DNA from: GCA-016432345 sp964544105
Lineage (GTDB): Bacteria; Patescibacteriota; Microgenomatia; Levybacterales; UBA12049
Assembly: GCA_964544105.1 (NCBI GenBank)
Contig: CAZIZQ010000003.1
Span: 1-41,543, forward strand
Reading direction: 5' to 3'
Length of the DNA: 41,543 nucleotides
The notes under the pieces are model-generated. The model worked only from the letters and a program-made list of their open reading frames with translations. It was not told the origin of the DNA and did not search any database. The position numbers and the translations under genes were made by a program. Below, piece by piece: positions 1 through 8,397 of the stretch. Position 1 is the stretch's first letter. Every line of letters begins with the position of its first letter.

Positions 1-176
1 ACTGATGTTAAAAGAAGAGATTTTTTTAGATCAGCCATAAAATATACTGATTGATCGGATCGAATGGTAAGCAATGGAGTTATGGATGTAGGCATATGTT
101 CTACAGGTAATTGTTTGTGTAGTTTTCGATGGAGAGATGCAATTATCTTCTCTTTGCGGGTACGTCTTTTACGCAT
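1..176 (-). CDS. Partial small basic protein, C-terminus off the window
   Basis: An ATG at 174-176 on the minus strand opens a frame that runs without a stop to the window edge (58 codons). It begins MRKRRTRKEKIIASLHRKL and reaches a region ending ADLKKSLLLTS, which looks like the start of a hydrophobic segment. I recognise no family. The very basic N-terminus followed by a possible membrane segment resembles small conserved proteins often seen in CPR genomes, but that is an impression only. There is no Shine-Dalgarno; a good promoter lies just upstream (190-217), fitting a leaderless or near-leaderless transcript. The gene is divergent from the DUF4446 gene. Confidence 0.5.
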   Translation of the reverse strand, partial: MRKRRTRKEKIIASLHRKLHKQLPVEHMPTSITPLLTIRSDQSVYFMADLKKSLLLTS

Positions 177-189
177 AGAATACGCAAAG

Positions 190-217
190 ATTACACTATT
201 GACATTTGCTTTGTCAA
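190..217 (-). promoter_or_regulatory. Divergent promoter with palindromic TTGACA/TGTCAA
   Basis: On the minus strand TTGACA (217-212), 16 bases, then TGTAAT (195-190) form a good sigma-70 type promoter for the partial gene starting at 176. On the plus strand a second TTGACA lies at 199-204, so the two -35-like boxes form the inverted repeat TTGACA-N7-TGTCAA at 199-217. The dyad could be a shared operator or just two overlapping promoters. Confidence 0.5.
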
Positions 218-226
218 GAGGCTAAG

Positions 227-706
227 ATGAGAAGCATTATGGCATTTACTGTAGTAATTTTGGTGGTTGCAGGTTGTGTTGTTTGGCTTGGAGTTCTCAC
301 AGCATTTTTTTGGCAAATATCTTCGCATTATAATAATTTAACAAAGGGAATAAGTCCAAAAACCCTCAAATCAATCCTTGAGCATTTACTTTCCAGAATT
401 GACACAGCAGAAAAAAAACTTGTGTTTTTGCAGGGAAAATGTGATAGATTAGAAAAAGATGGCTTGTTGCACATTCAGAAGATTGGACTTTTACGATTTA
501 ACCCGTTTAAAGATACTGGTGGAGATCAAAGTTTTATCCTGGCTCTTATTGATGCACATGAAACAGGTGTTGTAATTTCGGGTTTGTATTCACGAACAGG
601 AACACGTTGGTATGCCAAAAAAGTAGAAAAAGGAAAAGGAATTGATCATGCCCTTTCAGATGAAGAAAAGAAAGCGATTCTAGAAGCAAAGAAAAATAAT
701 GGATAA
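227..706 (+). CDS. DUF4446 family membrane-anchored protein
   Basis: A protein of 159 aa with one N-terminal membrane helix (about residues 5-28), a predicted coiled stretch (about 45-78) and a C-terminal domain holding the DUF4446 signature: NPFKDTGGDQSFILALID (about 92-109), followed by GVVISGLYSR and GTRWYAK. Function is unknown; the family is widespread in Firmicutes and CPR. The start is placed at ATG 227 because AAGAGG (216-221) sits five bases upstream; an in-frame TTG at 206 is less likely. The stop overlaps the next gene (699), suggesting translational coupling with the DUF3048 protein. Confidence 0.8.
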   Translation: MRSIMAFTVVILVVAGCVVWLGVLTAFFWQISSHYNNLTKGISPKTLKSILEHLLSRIDTAEKKLVFLQGKCDRLEKDGLLHIQKIGLLRFNPFKDTGGDQSFILALIDAHETGVVISGLYSRTGTRWYAKKVEKGKGIDHALSDEEKKAILEAKKNNG

Positions 707-1862
707 AAAAACAAATAAAATCATTTTTATTCTTGGGATATTTTTTGTAACAGTCGGTTTGTCTTATGCGGTTTTTTCAAAAACAGCATCGTTTAAAAAA
801 TCTACAGTTGTTCTGGCTCCAACCGTTAAGCCAAATGGGACAGCTATGTTTGACGATTCTCTTCCAAAAACAGAAGAATGTCCGTTGAATGGGCAGATGT
901 ATTCAAAAAAGCAAAGAGACTGGTGGGAAAAGCACAGGCCTTTGGGCGTAATGATAGAAAACCATGAAGATTCTCATCCGCAGTCTGGGCTTTCGTTTGC
1001 AGATGTTATTTATGAAGCAGTGGCCGAGGGTGGCATTACTCGTTTTTTAGCTGTATATTATTGTCAGGATGCAAATCCGATTGGCCCTGTTAGGTCGGCC
1101 AGGACATATTATATAGATTTTCTTTCAGAGTATGGCGATGCACCTTTGTATGCACATGTTGGTGGTGCTAATGCCCCTGGTCCTGCAGATGCATTGTCTC
1201 AACTCGAACAATATGGTTGGGCAGGGAATAACGATTTAAACCAGTTTTCGATTGGCTTCCCAACATTTTGGCGAGATTATGATCGTCTTGGTTACACAAC
1301 AGCAACAGAACATACCATGTATTCTACAACCACAAAATTGTGGGATTTTGCAAAGAAAGACCGAAAGTTAACAAATGTTGATGAGGAGGGCACGGCATGG
1401 AATAAAAAGTTTGTGACGTATTCTTTCGAGGATGAAAAAAAGATGGCTTCTCCAGCTGCTCAATCAATTCGTCTTGAGTTTTGGGAGGGATACAAGGATT
1501 ACTTTGTTGACTGGTCGTACGATAAAGCAACGAATAGTTATTCTCGAAACAATGGCGGAAAACCCCATATAGATTTAAACACCAAAAAACAGTTGACAGC
1601 TAAAAATATTGTTGTATTATTCATGTCTGAGAGTAATGCTTTTGACGGATACGAAAATAATATCCATCTTTTGTATAAAAATAAAGGTACTGGCAAGGCA
1701 AGGGTATTTATGAATGGAAATGATATCCAAGCTACATGGCGCAAGGATAGCAGGACTGCTCGGTTATTATTGTTTGATAAGAGCGGCAAGCCAATTGCAT
1801 TTACACGAGGAAAAATTTGGTTTTCTATCCTGCCCACAACTGGAGTGTTAATGGTAAAGTGA
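699..1862 (+). CDS. DUF3048 (YerB-like) surface protein
   Basis: A 387-aa protein with an N-terminal membrane anchor (about residues 8-27) and an extracellular DUF3048 domain. Family hallmarks visible are RPLGVMIENHEDSHPQSGL, ADVIYEAVAEGGITRFLAVY, IGPVRSARTYYIDF and, near the C-terminus, the GKARVFMNG/ATWRKDS/TRGKIWFSILPT stretch of the second lobe. Bacillus YerB belongs to this family; the biochemical role is not established. No lipobox cysteine is visible, so it is probably held by the uncleaved helix. It starts inside the end of the DUF4446 gene. Confidence 0.88.
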   Translation: MDKKTNKIIFILGIFFVTVGLSYAVFSKTASFKKSTVVLAPTVKPNGTAMFDDSLPKTEECPLNGQMYSKKQRDWWEKHRPLGVMIENHEDSHPQSGLSFADVIYEAVAEGGITRFLAVYYCQDANPIGPVRSARTYYIDFLSEYGDAPLYAHVGGANAPGPADALSQLEQYGWAGNNDLNQFSIGFPTFWRDYDRLGYTTATEHTMYSTTTKLWDFAKKDRKLTNVDEEGTAWNKKFVTYSFEDEKKMASPAAQSIRLEFWEGYKDYFVDWSYDKATNSYSRNNGGKPHIDLNTKKQLTAKNIVVLFMSESNAFDGYENNIHLLYKNKGTGKARVFMNGNDIQATWRKDSRTARLLLFDKSGKPIAFTRGKIWFSILPTTGVLMVK

Positions 1863-1881
1863 CATTAAGGATGGTGGGCCT

Positions 1882-2457
1882 ATGTTTGCAGATTTAATAA
1901 CATCAAAATCACGAGTAATACTATTGAACGTCTTCCTTTTGTCTCCGTTTGAGATGTTTCATGTTCGTGAGCTTGTAAGGCGGACAACAGACGAAATTAA
2001 TGCTGTTAGGAGAGAACTTCTGTTTCTTGAAAAGCATTGTATTTTAGTGCGAGAGCCGCGGGCAAACAGGGTTTATTATTCCCTTAATAAGCAGTATCCT
2101 TTTTATTTTGATCTTCTAACAATTGGAGCAAAAGCAATAGGACTTGGGGCAGAAATTCTCAAAAATAGGGTAAAGCTTGGTAAAATAAAATATGCCATGT
2201 TTTCGGGAAAATTTGTTAGGAGAATTAAGAAAAACGCAGAAAGCGTAGATTTGTTGTTAGTCGGCACTGTTGTATTGCCAGAGCTGGCCATACTTGTTAA
2301 GGAAGAAGAGAAGCGATTGAGTACAGAAATTAACTATACAGTTATGTCCGAGGATGAACTACTTTTTAGAAAAAAAAGGACAGACCCATTTATTCTTTCG
2401 ATCTTGTATGGATCTAGGTGTATGCTGATTGGAGATGAGGAGGCATTGCTTGGGTGA
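1882..2457 (+). CDS. Winged-helix regulator with nucleotidyltransferase-like C-terminal domain
   Basis: A 191-aa protein. Residues about 1-75 look like a winged HTH of the ArsR/MarR type (SRVILLNVFLLSP, FHVRELVRRT, INAVRRELLFLEKHCILV, then a wing ending RVYYSLN). The C-terminal half (about 100-190) has the pattern of small nucleotidyltransferase-like domains paired with such HTHs (VDLLLVGTVV, YTVMSEDELLFRKK, DPFILSILYGSRCMLIGDEEAL), though a clear GS...D/E-x-D catalytic set is not visible, so catalysis is doubtful. The stop overlaps the GTG of secD (GTGA), so it is probably co-transcribed with secDF; its target is unknown. Confidence 0.7.
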   Translation: MFADLITSKSRVILLNVFLLSPFEMFHVRELVRRTTDEINAVRRELLFLEKHCILVREPRANRVYYSLNKQYPFYFDLLTIGAKAIGLGAEILKNRVKLGKIKYAMFSGKFVRRIKKNAESVDLLLVGTVVLPELAILVKEEEKRLSTEINYTVMSEDELLFRKKRTDPFILSILYGSRCMLIGDEEALLG

Positions 2458-3782
2458 GACATACAAGATTCTTATTTTGGTTTATTGTTGTATTAACTAT
2501 TGTTGCTATTTTTATTGATTTACCACAACAATTTACTCTTTTTGGAAAACATTTTTCTGCCCTTTCGCCTAATTTTTTTCTTGGGAAGTTTAATATACAA
2601 CGGGATGTTTCATTTCGAAAGGGACTTGATTTAGAAGGGGGAGTAAGCATAGCATATAAAGCCCATGTAGAAGATTTACTAGAAGATCAGCGGAAAGATG
2701 CACTAGAGTCGGCAAAAACAGTAGTTGAACGTAGGATTAATTTTTTTGGGGTTTCAGAAGCGTTAATACAGACAGCAACGGTTAATAACGAGTCTAGAAT
2801 AATTGTTGAAATACCAGGAATATCCGACGTGGATTCTGCCATTAATCTTATTGGGACAACAGCGCAGCTAACATTTTGGGAGGAAGGGGCAACAGGATCC
2901 GCTAAGATAGCAAGTTCTTCTGCTTTGCCGTTTGGCATCACACAATTTTTGGGAGAGAATCCCAAAAAAACAAACCTAGTGGGGAAAGATTTACAGCGTG
3001 CATCGGTAACATTTAATCAAAATACAGGTGCACCTGAAGTGTCGCTTGTTTTTACCAGTGATGGTGGAAAGAAATTTGCCGAAATCACCAAACGTAATGT
3101 TTCAAAACCTGTTGCAATAGTCCTTGATGATCAAATTGTTTCAGCGCCTAATGTTAGTGAGCCAATTACTGATGGGAATGCAGTAATTAATGGTCGTTTT
3201 ACTACAGATCAAGCAAAGGCCCTTGTTATTCAACTTAATGCCGGAGCACTTCCAATTTCACTTTCCGTATTAGAGCAACAAAAAATTGGGCCAACCTTGG
3301 GGTTAGCGTCGTTACAGAAAAGTTTATTTGCCGGCGCGATTGGCTTTTTAGTTATTGTTGTTTTTATGGTTGTATTATATGGGCGTTTTGGCATTATTGC
3401 AGCAATTGCCCTTTTGTTGTATACAGTTTTTGTCCTTGCCATATTTAAGATAGTTCCTATAACATTAACACTTGCAGGTATTGCAGGGTTTATACTGTCA
3501 ATTGGCATGGCGGTTGATGCAAATATTTTAATTTTTGAAAGAATGCGTGAAGAGTTACGTACCGGTAAATCACTACCTGTTGCATTGGAGCTTGGGTTTT
3601 CTCGGGCGTGGAATTCTATTCGAGATGCCAACATTTCGAGTCTTATTACTAGTGGAATTTTGTATTATTTTGGGACAGGGCCAGTCAGAGGTTTTGCAGT
3701 TACACTTGCCATAGGTGTTTTGGTATCTATGTTTTCGGCAATAATGGTAACCAGGACGTTTTTAAGACTAGTCTATAAATAG
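2454..3782 (+). CDS. secD: Protein translocase subunit SecD
   Basis: SecD works with SecF in the inner membrane and uses the proton motive force to complete export through SecYEG. Visible: an N-terminal helix (about 5-25), the D1 motif GLDLEGGVSIAY (57-68), the periplasmic P1 domain (ERRINFFGVSEALIQ, VEIPGI, LVFTSDGGKKFAEIT, PVAIVLDDQIVSAP, INGRFT), and a C-terminal five-helix bundle with IGMAVDANILIFERMREE (about 350-366). At 442 aa it is shorter than the E. coli protein (615 aa), as in many small genomes. A GTG start overlaps the upstream stop; secF follows three bases after the stop. Confidence 0.96.
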   Translation: MRHTRFLFWFIVVLTIVAIFIDLPQQFTLFGKHFSALSPNFFLGKFNIQRDVSFRKGLDLEGGVSIAYKAHVEDLLEDQRKDALESAKTVVERRINFFGVSEALIQTATVNNESRIIVEIPGISDVDSAINLIGTTAQLTFWEEGATGSAKIASSSALPFGITQFLGENPKKTNLVGKDLQRASVTFNQNTGAPEVSLVFTSDGGKKFAEITKRNVSKPVAIVLDDQIVSAPNVSEPITDGNAVINGRFTTDQAKALVIQLNAGALPISLSVLEQQKIGPTLGLASLQKSLFAGAIGFLVIVVFMVVLYGRFGIIAAIALLLYTVFVLAIFKIVPITLTLAGIAGFILSIGMAVDANILIFERMREELRTGKSLPVALELGFSRAWNSIRDANISSLITSGILYYFGTGPVRGFAVTLAIGVLVSMFSAIMVTRTFLRLVYK

Positions 3783-3785
3783 AGT

Positions 3786-4709
3786 ATGGAAATTGTTAAT
3801 AAAAAAAATTGGTATTTTGGGTTTTCATTTTTAATTATTATTCCAGGAATAATTTCATTATTTCTTTGGGGGCTACGGTTGTCGATTGATTTTACTGGGG
3901 GAAGCAGATTGGAATACCAAATACCAAATACCAAATACTCGCCTCGCGACGAAGCGGGCCAAATACCAAACGAAGAATTAAAAAAGACAATAGAAAGTCA
4001 GGGAGTTGAGGTAGTATCTTTTCAACAATCACAAAAAAGTTTCATTATTAGAACAAAACCGTTAGAGCAGCAAAAACATCAACAAATAAAAAAAGCTATA
4101 GAATTAAAATTTAAAGATATCAAGGAGGAGGGCTTTCAGACGATTGGACCAACAATTGGAAGTGAGACAACAATAAATGCCATAAAAGCGGTTGCTGTTG
4201 CATCAATCCTTATTGTTTTGTATATTGCCTGGTCTTTCCGTAAGGTACCGAAGCCGGCGAGTAGCTGGAGATTTGGGATTTGTGCAATTGCTGCTCTTAT
4301 TCACGATGTGCTGCTTGTTATAGGAGTATTTTCTTTACTAGGACATTTTTGGCATATCGAGGTAGACAGTCTTTTTGTTACTGCACTTTTAACAGTTATC
4401 GGATTTTCGGTGCATGATACCATTGTTGTATTTGATAGGATTCGGGAAAATTTGCGAAGAATGCCAGGAATGGCGTTTGCAACAATTGTGGATGAATCAA
4501 TTAATCAAACACTAGTTAGGTCACTTAATACGTCATTTACGGTACTTTTAGTTTTGTTTACCATGCTTTTGTTTGGTGGAGAAAGTATAAGGTGGTTTAT
4601 TGTTGCATTGTTTATTGGTATTGCCAGCGGTACTTATTCTTCCATTTTTAACGCCGCCCCTCTTTTGGTGGTGTGGGAGGAATGGAGCAGAAAAAGATTT
4701 AAGAATTAG
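3786..4709 (+). CDS. secF: Protein translocase subunit SecF
   Basis: SecF, the partner of SecD. The conserved motifs are present: IDFTGGSRLEY (34-44), GPTIGSE, and IGFSVHDTIVVFDRIREN (about 204-221), with an N-terminal helix and a five-helix C-terminal bundle. Length 307 aa is normal. Residues about 45-62 (QIPNTKYSPRDEAGQIPN) are an unusual insertion encoded by a heptanucleotide repeat plus a GC-rich piece (3913-3973), placed right after the first periplasmic motif where length variation should be tolerated. The 3' end overlaps the convergent yqeY gene by four bases. Confidence 0.96.
   Translation: MEIVNKKNWYFGFSFLIIIPGIISLFLWGLRLSIDFTGGSRLEYQIPNTKYSPRDEAGQIPNEELKKTIESQGVEVVSFQQSQKSFIIRTKPLEQQKHQQIKKAIELKFKDIKEEGFQTIGPTIGSETTINAIKAVAVASILIVLYIAWSFRKVPKPASSWRFGICAIAALIHDVLLVIGVFSLLGHFWHIEVDSLFVTALLTVIGFSVHDTIVVFDRIRENLRRMPGMAFATIVDESINQTLVRSLNTSFTVLLVLFTMLLFGGESIRWFIVALFIGIASGTYSSIFNAAPLLVVWEEWSRKRFKN
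3913..3960 (+). repeat. Heptanucleotide repeat and GC-rich insert inside secF
   Basis: AATACCA is repeated three times (3913-3933) with a partial fourth, followed by a GC-rich stretch (3939-3960), then a further CCAAATACCA-like unit at about 3959-3968. The reading frame stays open, because three 7-base units make seven codons. The base composition of the GC-rich piece differs sharply from flanking secF. Confidence 0.75.
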
Positions 4710-5155
4710 GATAAATTTTCTTTGACGATTTTGCTTACCAAACTTCCGTCGGCTTTGCCCTTGGTTTTTGGCATTAAAGATGCCATTACTTTTCCCATAT
4801 CGGCAGTTGTTGTGGCACCTGTTTGAGTAATTGCCTCTTTTACGAGTTCTCGGATTTTATCCTCGGACATTTGTTCTGGTAAATATGCATTAAGCATTGC
4901 TAATTCTTTTTCCTCTTTTTCTGCCAATTCGATGCGGTTTGCATTTGTAAATTGTTCGATCGAGTCTTTTCTTTGTTTTGCTTCTTTTTGAATAACAGCT
5001 AAAACATCTTCCTCCGAAGCTTCGTATCCTGCCCCGCCCTTTTGTATTTCGTAATAATTAATGGCAGAAAGCAGCATACGAAGGACCGATGTTTTAAGCT
5101 CGTTTTTAGCAAGCATGGATTGTTTCAACTCGTCTTTTAATTGTTGTTTTGTCAT
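4706..5155 (-). CDS. GatB/YqeY domain protein
   Basis: A 149-aa YqeY family protein: TKQQLKDELKQSMLAKNELKTS-type start, VLRMLLSAINYYEIQK, a central helix ending AKQRKDSIEQF, then the YqeY tail MSEDKIRELVKEAI, ADMGKVMASLMPKTKGKADGSLVSKIV. The domain resembles the tail domain of GatB and may bind tRNA or aminoacyl-tRNA enzymes; its cellular role is not settled. It is the last gene of a minus-strand run with the ABC exporter (overlaps its upstream neighbour by four bases) and converges on secF. Confidence 0.9.
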   Translation of the reverse strand: MTKQQLKDELKQSMLAKNELKTSVLRMLLSAINYYEIQKGGAGYEASEEDVLAVIQKEAKQRKDSIEQFTNANRIELAEKEEKELAMLNAYLPEQMSEDKIRELVKEAITQTGATTTADMGKVMASLMPKTKGKADGSLVSKIVKENLS

Positions 5156-5952
5156 ATAAGTCTGCCCAGTCCTATTTTTCTGCTTTTATTAAACATAAAA
5201 ATAAAAAACCATATTGAAATTACTAAGTAAATAAAGTTAAGTTCAAAACTAATAAGTAGCTTATCATAAGAAAGCTTGCCGGTAAAGAGAATTTCTCTAA
5301 ATCCTTCAAAAATATAACTTGTCGGAATAAAAAGAGCAACTTTTTGCGCCCAAACAGGTAATATGGTAACTGAATAATATATTACTGAAAAAGGAGCAAT
5401 AAGATAGACGCCAGCCCAAGCTAGAGTTTGGATATTTTGGCCATATCGAATAAGAAACCCGGTAACAAAGAATCCGGCAACCCAACCGGTTAAAATAAGA
5501 CTTGCAATAAGTGGCAGTAAATAAAATCCATAAATAAATATATTTAATTGATACAGCATAAATGCAACAATTGCCGAAAAGGTTAGACTTAAGAGTGTTT
5601 TAATAAAACCAAAAATCATAAACGCGACAATCCATTCAGAAATTTTGAGTGGTGAAACAAAAATATTAACAATATTCTTGTCCCATATTTCGGCCAACAT
5701 ATTGGTTGTTATTTCGTATTGTGTTCGCCAGACAACAATCCAAAAAATAAGTCCGGTTATGACAACAAATAATAGTTGGGGGGAATTATTGTTGCTTTTA
5801 ATAAAGTAAAGTCCAGTTAATCCCCACATAAGAAGATCCATTGCTGGCCAATAAAACATGTCACTTAGTTTGTCAAAGCTATGAAACATGCCATAGGTAT
5901 ACCGCAATATCATTGCATAAACTCGATTATAGTTAATCATGTTTTTCTCCAA
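5152..5952 (-). CDS. ABC-2 type transporter permease
   Basis: A 266-aa integral membrane protein with about six helices (around residues 35-52, 60-78, 105-130, 135-160, 170-195, 235-255) and the ABC-2 layout: an N-terminal amphipathic part, MFYWPAMDLLMWG, and a C-terminal FIPTSYIFEGFREILFTGKL before the last helix. It pairs with the ATPase encoded immediately upstream (overlap of about 20 bases). Substrate unknown; ABC-2 systems export polysaccharides, drugs or lipids. Start could be codon 1 or the internal MINYN ATG a few codons later. Confidence 0.88.
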   Translation of the reverse strand: MEKNMINYNRVYAMILRYTYGMFHSFDKLSDMFYWPAMDLLMWGLTGLYFIKSNNNSPQLLFVVITGLIFWIVVWRTQYEITTNMLAEIWDKNIVNIFVSPLKISEWIVAFMIFGFIKTLLSLTFSAIVAFMLYQLNIFIYGFYLLPLIASLILTGWVAGFFVTGFLIRYGQNIQTLAWAGVYLIAPFSVIYYSVTILPVWAQKVALFIPTSYIFEGFREILFTGKLSYDKLLISFELNFIYLVISIWFFIFMFNKSRKIGLGRLI

Positions 5953-6853
5953 TTACACTTAAAAAATAATCTTCTAAATTAGGTTTATCTATGCTAATTT
6001 CTTCATAAGAAATATCAGCTTTTGATAAGGACATCAAAAAATCTGCAATATGTTTTTCGCGCAGAGAAATGAGAAAGCGAAATTTGTTTTCAGTAAAAGA
6101 TATATTTTTCCCTTCAAAAAAACCAATAGCTTTTTTGGTGTCTTTAGAAATTAATAATGCAATTTTACATTCTGTGATTTTATTAGCTAGTTTTTCTGGT
6201 GAATCTTGCTCAATTATTTTTCCATGATTTAAAATAATTATTCTGTCGCACATTTCTTCTACCTCGCTCATATTATGGGAAGTAAAAAGCATACTAACAT
6301 TATATTCTTGTTTTTCTTTTTTTAAAAATTCCCGTACTTTTATAGCGATTTCCGGGTCAAGGCTGGCGGTTGGTTCGTCAAGCAACAATACTCGTGGATA
6401 ATTAAGAAATGCCTTAACTAGTAGTACACGAGTTTTTTCGCCTGCTGAGAGCATAAAAAATTGTTTCTTTTTTACGTCTTCTATTTCAAATTCTTTAAGT
6501 AATTTGTCTATTCTTTTTTGTTTGTCGGGAATCTCGTATAGTCTTGCAAAACATTCAAGAATTTCGGTTACTGTAAAAAGCCAGGGGAGACTGATATAGG
6601 TGGAAGAGTAATTGACTTGTTTTAGAATTTCCTCGCGGTGTTTAATAAAAGATTTATTAAAGTAGGAAACTTCTCCTGTTGTTTGCTCCATAACACCCAA
6701 AAGCATTTGGATGGTTGTTGTTTTACCAGCGCCATTGGGTCCAAGAAGCCCCAACACTTCGCCTTCTTGTAGAGAAAAAGAAATATTATCTACAGCAGTA
6801 AAACTGCCAAACTGTTTGGTAAGATTTTTGACTTCGAGAATGGGAGTATTCAT
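5933..6853 (-). CDS. ABC transporter ATP-binding protein
   Basis: The ATPase of the ABC-2 exporter, about 306 aa. Walker A GLLGPNGAGKTTT, Q-loop IQMLL, signature variant LSAGEKTRVLLVKAF, Walker B RVLLLDEPTASLDP, and the H-loop TSHNMSEVEEMCDRI are all present. A C-terminal domain of about 80 aa (DUF4162-like) follows. The ATG at 6853 (MNTPILEVKNL) is preferred; an in-frame GTG at 6871 would add six residues, but neither has a Shine-Dalgarno. The first gene of the three-gene minus-strand unit, downstream of a 26-bp palindrome that may control it. Confidence 0.93.
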   Translation of the reverse strand: MNTPILEVKNLTKQFGSFTAVDNISFSLQEGEVLGLLGPNGAGKTTTIQMLLGVMEQTTGEVSYFNKSFIKHREEILKQVNYSSTYISLPWLFTVTEILECFARLYEIPDKQKRIDKLLKEFEIEDVKKKQFFMLSAGEKTRVLLVKAFLNYPRVLLLDEPTASLDPEIAIKVREFLKKEKQEYNVSMLFTSHNMSEVEEMCDRIIILNHGKIIEQDSPEKLANKITECKIALLISKDTKKAIGFFEGKNISFTENKFRFLISLREKHIADFLMSLSKADISYEEISIDKPNLEDYFLSVIGEKHD

Positions 6854-6891
6854 ATATAAAAAGTGTAACACGCAAGAGTTATATTGTAAAC

Positions 6892-6917
6892 GTATCCGTA
6901 GACTAGTCTACGGATAC
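6892..6917. promoter_or_regulatory. Perfect 26-bp palindrome upstream of the ABC exporter operon
   Basis: The 13 bases GTATCCGTAGACT are followed immediately by their exact reverse complement, with no loop. It lies in the 105-base gap between the cca stop (6959) and the ABC ATPase start (6853). No T-run follows in either direction, and there is no loop, so a dimeric-repressor operator fits better than a terminator. No known operator consensus is recognised. Confidence 0.55.
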
Positions 6918-6958
6918 AAGTATTAAGAAATGTTTTAGATATTTTGTTAGAGTAACTT

Positions 6959-8305
6959 TTATAAGTTTTTGATGCGTTGTAGTAAATATTCGCGGGTGTT
7001 TTTTGATTGATCTGGGTCTACCTCTTCAAAAAGTTTTTGCAGGATTTCTCCAATTTTTGGTCCGGGTTTTATGTTTAACTCTCTCATAATATCATTGCCG
7101 TCTATTGCCAAGTCATTTATGGAAAATGCCGCAGGTTGTAGTTCTTTTTCTACCCTTTCTTTAAATAATTTTAATCTCCAGCTCTCTGCTGTTTGTGTGC
7201 CGCTGCCTAATCTATCTGCGATTCGAAGATCAAGCATGTCTTGTATAGTATCAATACCTACTCTTCGGATAAATCGACGAATCGCGGCATCGGTTGATTT
7301 TTCGTCAACCGTAAACATATGCCAACGGATAAGGGTTGTTATTTTGTATCTGTCTTTTTTGGAAAATTTTAGGCGGTCGCAAATATCTCGCGCAATTTTT
7401 GCGCCCATAATTTCGTGGTTATGGAATATCACTAATCTATGTTCATCAACGCTAGCAACTTTTGGTTTGCCAACATCATGGAGGAGTGTGGCAAAGCGTA
7501 CGATGGGATCGGCAGATGGGCAGAATTTTAAAGACAGCACATTGTGTGTAAAGACATCGGTGGTGTGGTGCCGGCCGGGTCTGACTTGGGAAACGCCTAT
7601 TCCTTCCATAAGTTCGGGGAGTATTTGTTGTAAAAGGTTGGCATTTTTTAACAGCATAACCCCATCGTAAGGATGGTCGCTTCCAAGAATTCGGAGAAGC
7701 TCGGTTTGGATTCGTTCTCCCGATATGTGGGATAGAAGGTTTGCATCTTTTTGTAATTCGTTCCACGTATGTTCTTCAATAGTAAAGCCAAGTTCGGTTG
7801 CAATGCGTATGGCGCGAAGAAGCCGTAGGGCATCTTCTTTGAAACGAAGAGCAGAGTCACCAACTGCGCGGACTATTTTATTTTTAATGTCTTCTTGGCC
7901 ACCAAACGGGTCGATTATTACATCTGGAAATTTTAGGGCAATTGCATTGATGGTAAAATCGCGGCGAGCTAAATCTTCTTCTATTGATTTGCCCCATTCG
8001 ACTTTGTCTGGACGGCGTTTATCGGAGTATGTTGTTTCGGTCCGAAACGTTGTTATTTCTGCAACATGTTTTTCATTGTTAATTTCAATTGGTACGCCAA
8101 CAGTGCCAAATTGATTGTCGTAAAATCCGTCTGGGAATACTTTAAGGATTTCTTCTGGAGTGGCATTTGTCGTAAAATCCCAGTCTTTGACTGCCTTTTT
8201 CATTAGTAAGTTACGGACACTGCCTCCAACCAGATATATCTCGAATTTCGCATCGGTTATTTTTTGATAAATAGAAATAATTTCGTTTGGGATATTGTTT
8301 GTCAT
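6959..8305 (-). CDS. cca: CCA tRNA nucleotidyltransferase with HD domain
   Basis: Adds or repairs the 3' CCA end of tRNAs. Class II nucleotidyltransferase motifs: LVGGSVRNLL (25-34), DWDFTT with the metal-binding aspartates (41-46), RRDFTINAIA (114-123), the KEDALRLLRAIR motif (156-167) and the ERIQTELLRIL element (197-207). An HD domain follows (TLLHDVGK, 273-280), as in bacterial CCA enzymes with phosphohydrolase activity. At 448 aa the length is typical. The start ATG follows a TATACT-like -10 by about seven bases, suggesting leaderless expression. It ends in front of the 26-bp palindrome. Confidence 0.93.
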   Translation of the reverse strand: MTNNIPNEIISIYQKITDAKFEIYLVGGSVRNLLMKKAVKDWDFTTNATPEEILKVFPDGFYDNQFGTVGVPIEINNEKHVAEITTFRTETTYSDKRRPDKVEWGKSIEEDLARRDFTINAIALKFPDVIIDPFGGQEDIKNKIVRAVGDSALRFKEDALRLLRAIRIATELGFTIEEHTWNELQKDANLLSHISGERIQTELLRILGSDHPYDGVMLLKNANLLQQILPELMEGIGVSQVRPGRHHTTDVFTHNVLSLKFCPSADPIVRFATLLHDVGKPKVASVDEHRLVIFHNHEIMGAKIARDICDRLKFSKKDRYKITTLIRWHMFTVDEKSTDAAIRRFIRRVGIDTIQDMLDLRIADRLGSGTQTAESWRLKLFKERVEKELQPAAFSINDLAIDGNDIMRELNIKPGPKIGEILQKLFEEVDPDQSKNTREYLLQRIKNL

Positions 8306-8329
8306 CTGTTATAGTATAGCAAATATACT

Positions 8330-8386
8330 TGTCATGTTGAGCAAAGCGAAACATCTTAGAGATTCTTCACTGCGTTCAGAATGACA
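8330..8386. repeat. Imperfect long palindrome between cca and recJ
   Basis: The left arm reads TGTCATGTTGAGCAAAGCGAA and the right arm TTCACTGCGTTCAGAATGACA, which is its near reverse complement, with a short AT-rich centre. This type of TGTCAT...ATGACA palindrome with a GAGCxxAGCGAA core is a repeat I have seen dispersed in many bacterial and CPR genomes. It sits only about 12 bases before the recJ ATG, so it may be a mobile MITE-like or REP-like unit and may also shape the recJ leader. Confidence 0.6.
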
Positions 8387-8397
8387 TAAAGAAGAAT

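Noticed and set aside
3230..3634. 134-codon minus-strand frame inside secD
   Set aside because: Antisense shadow of the membrane region of SecD.
7071..7670. 199-codon plus-strand frame inside cca
   Set aside because: Antisense shadow of the CCA enzyme gene, whose motifs are all intact.
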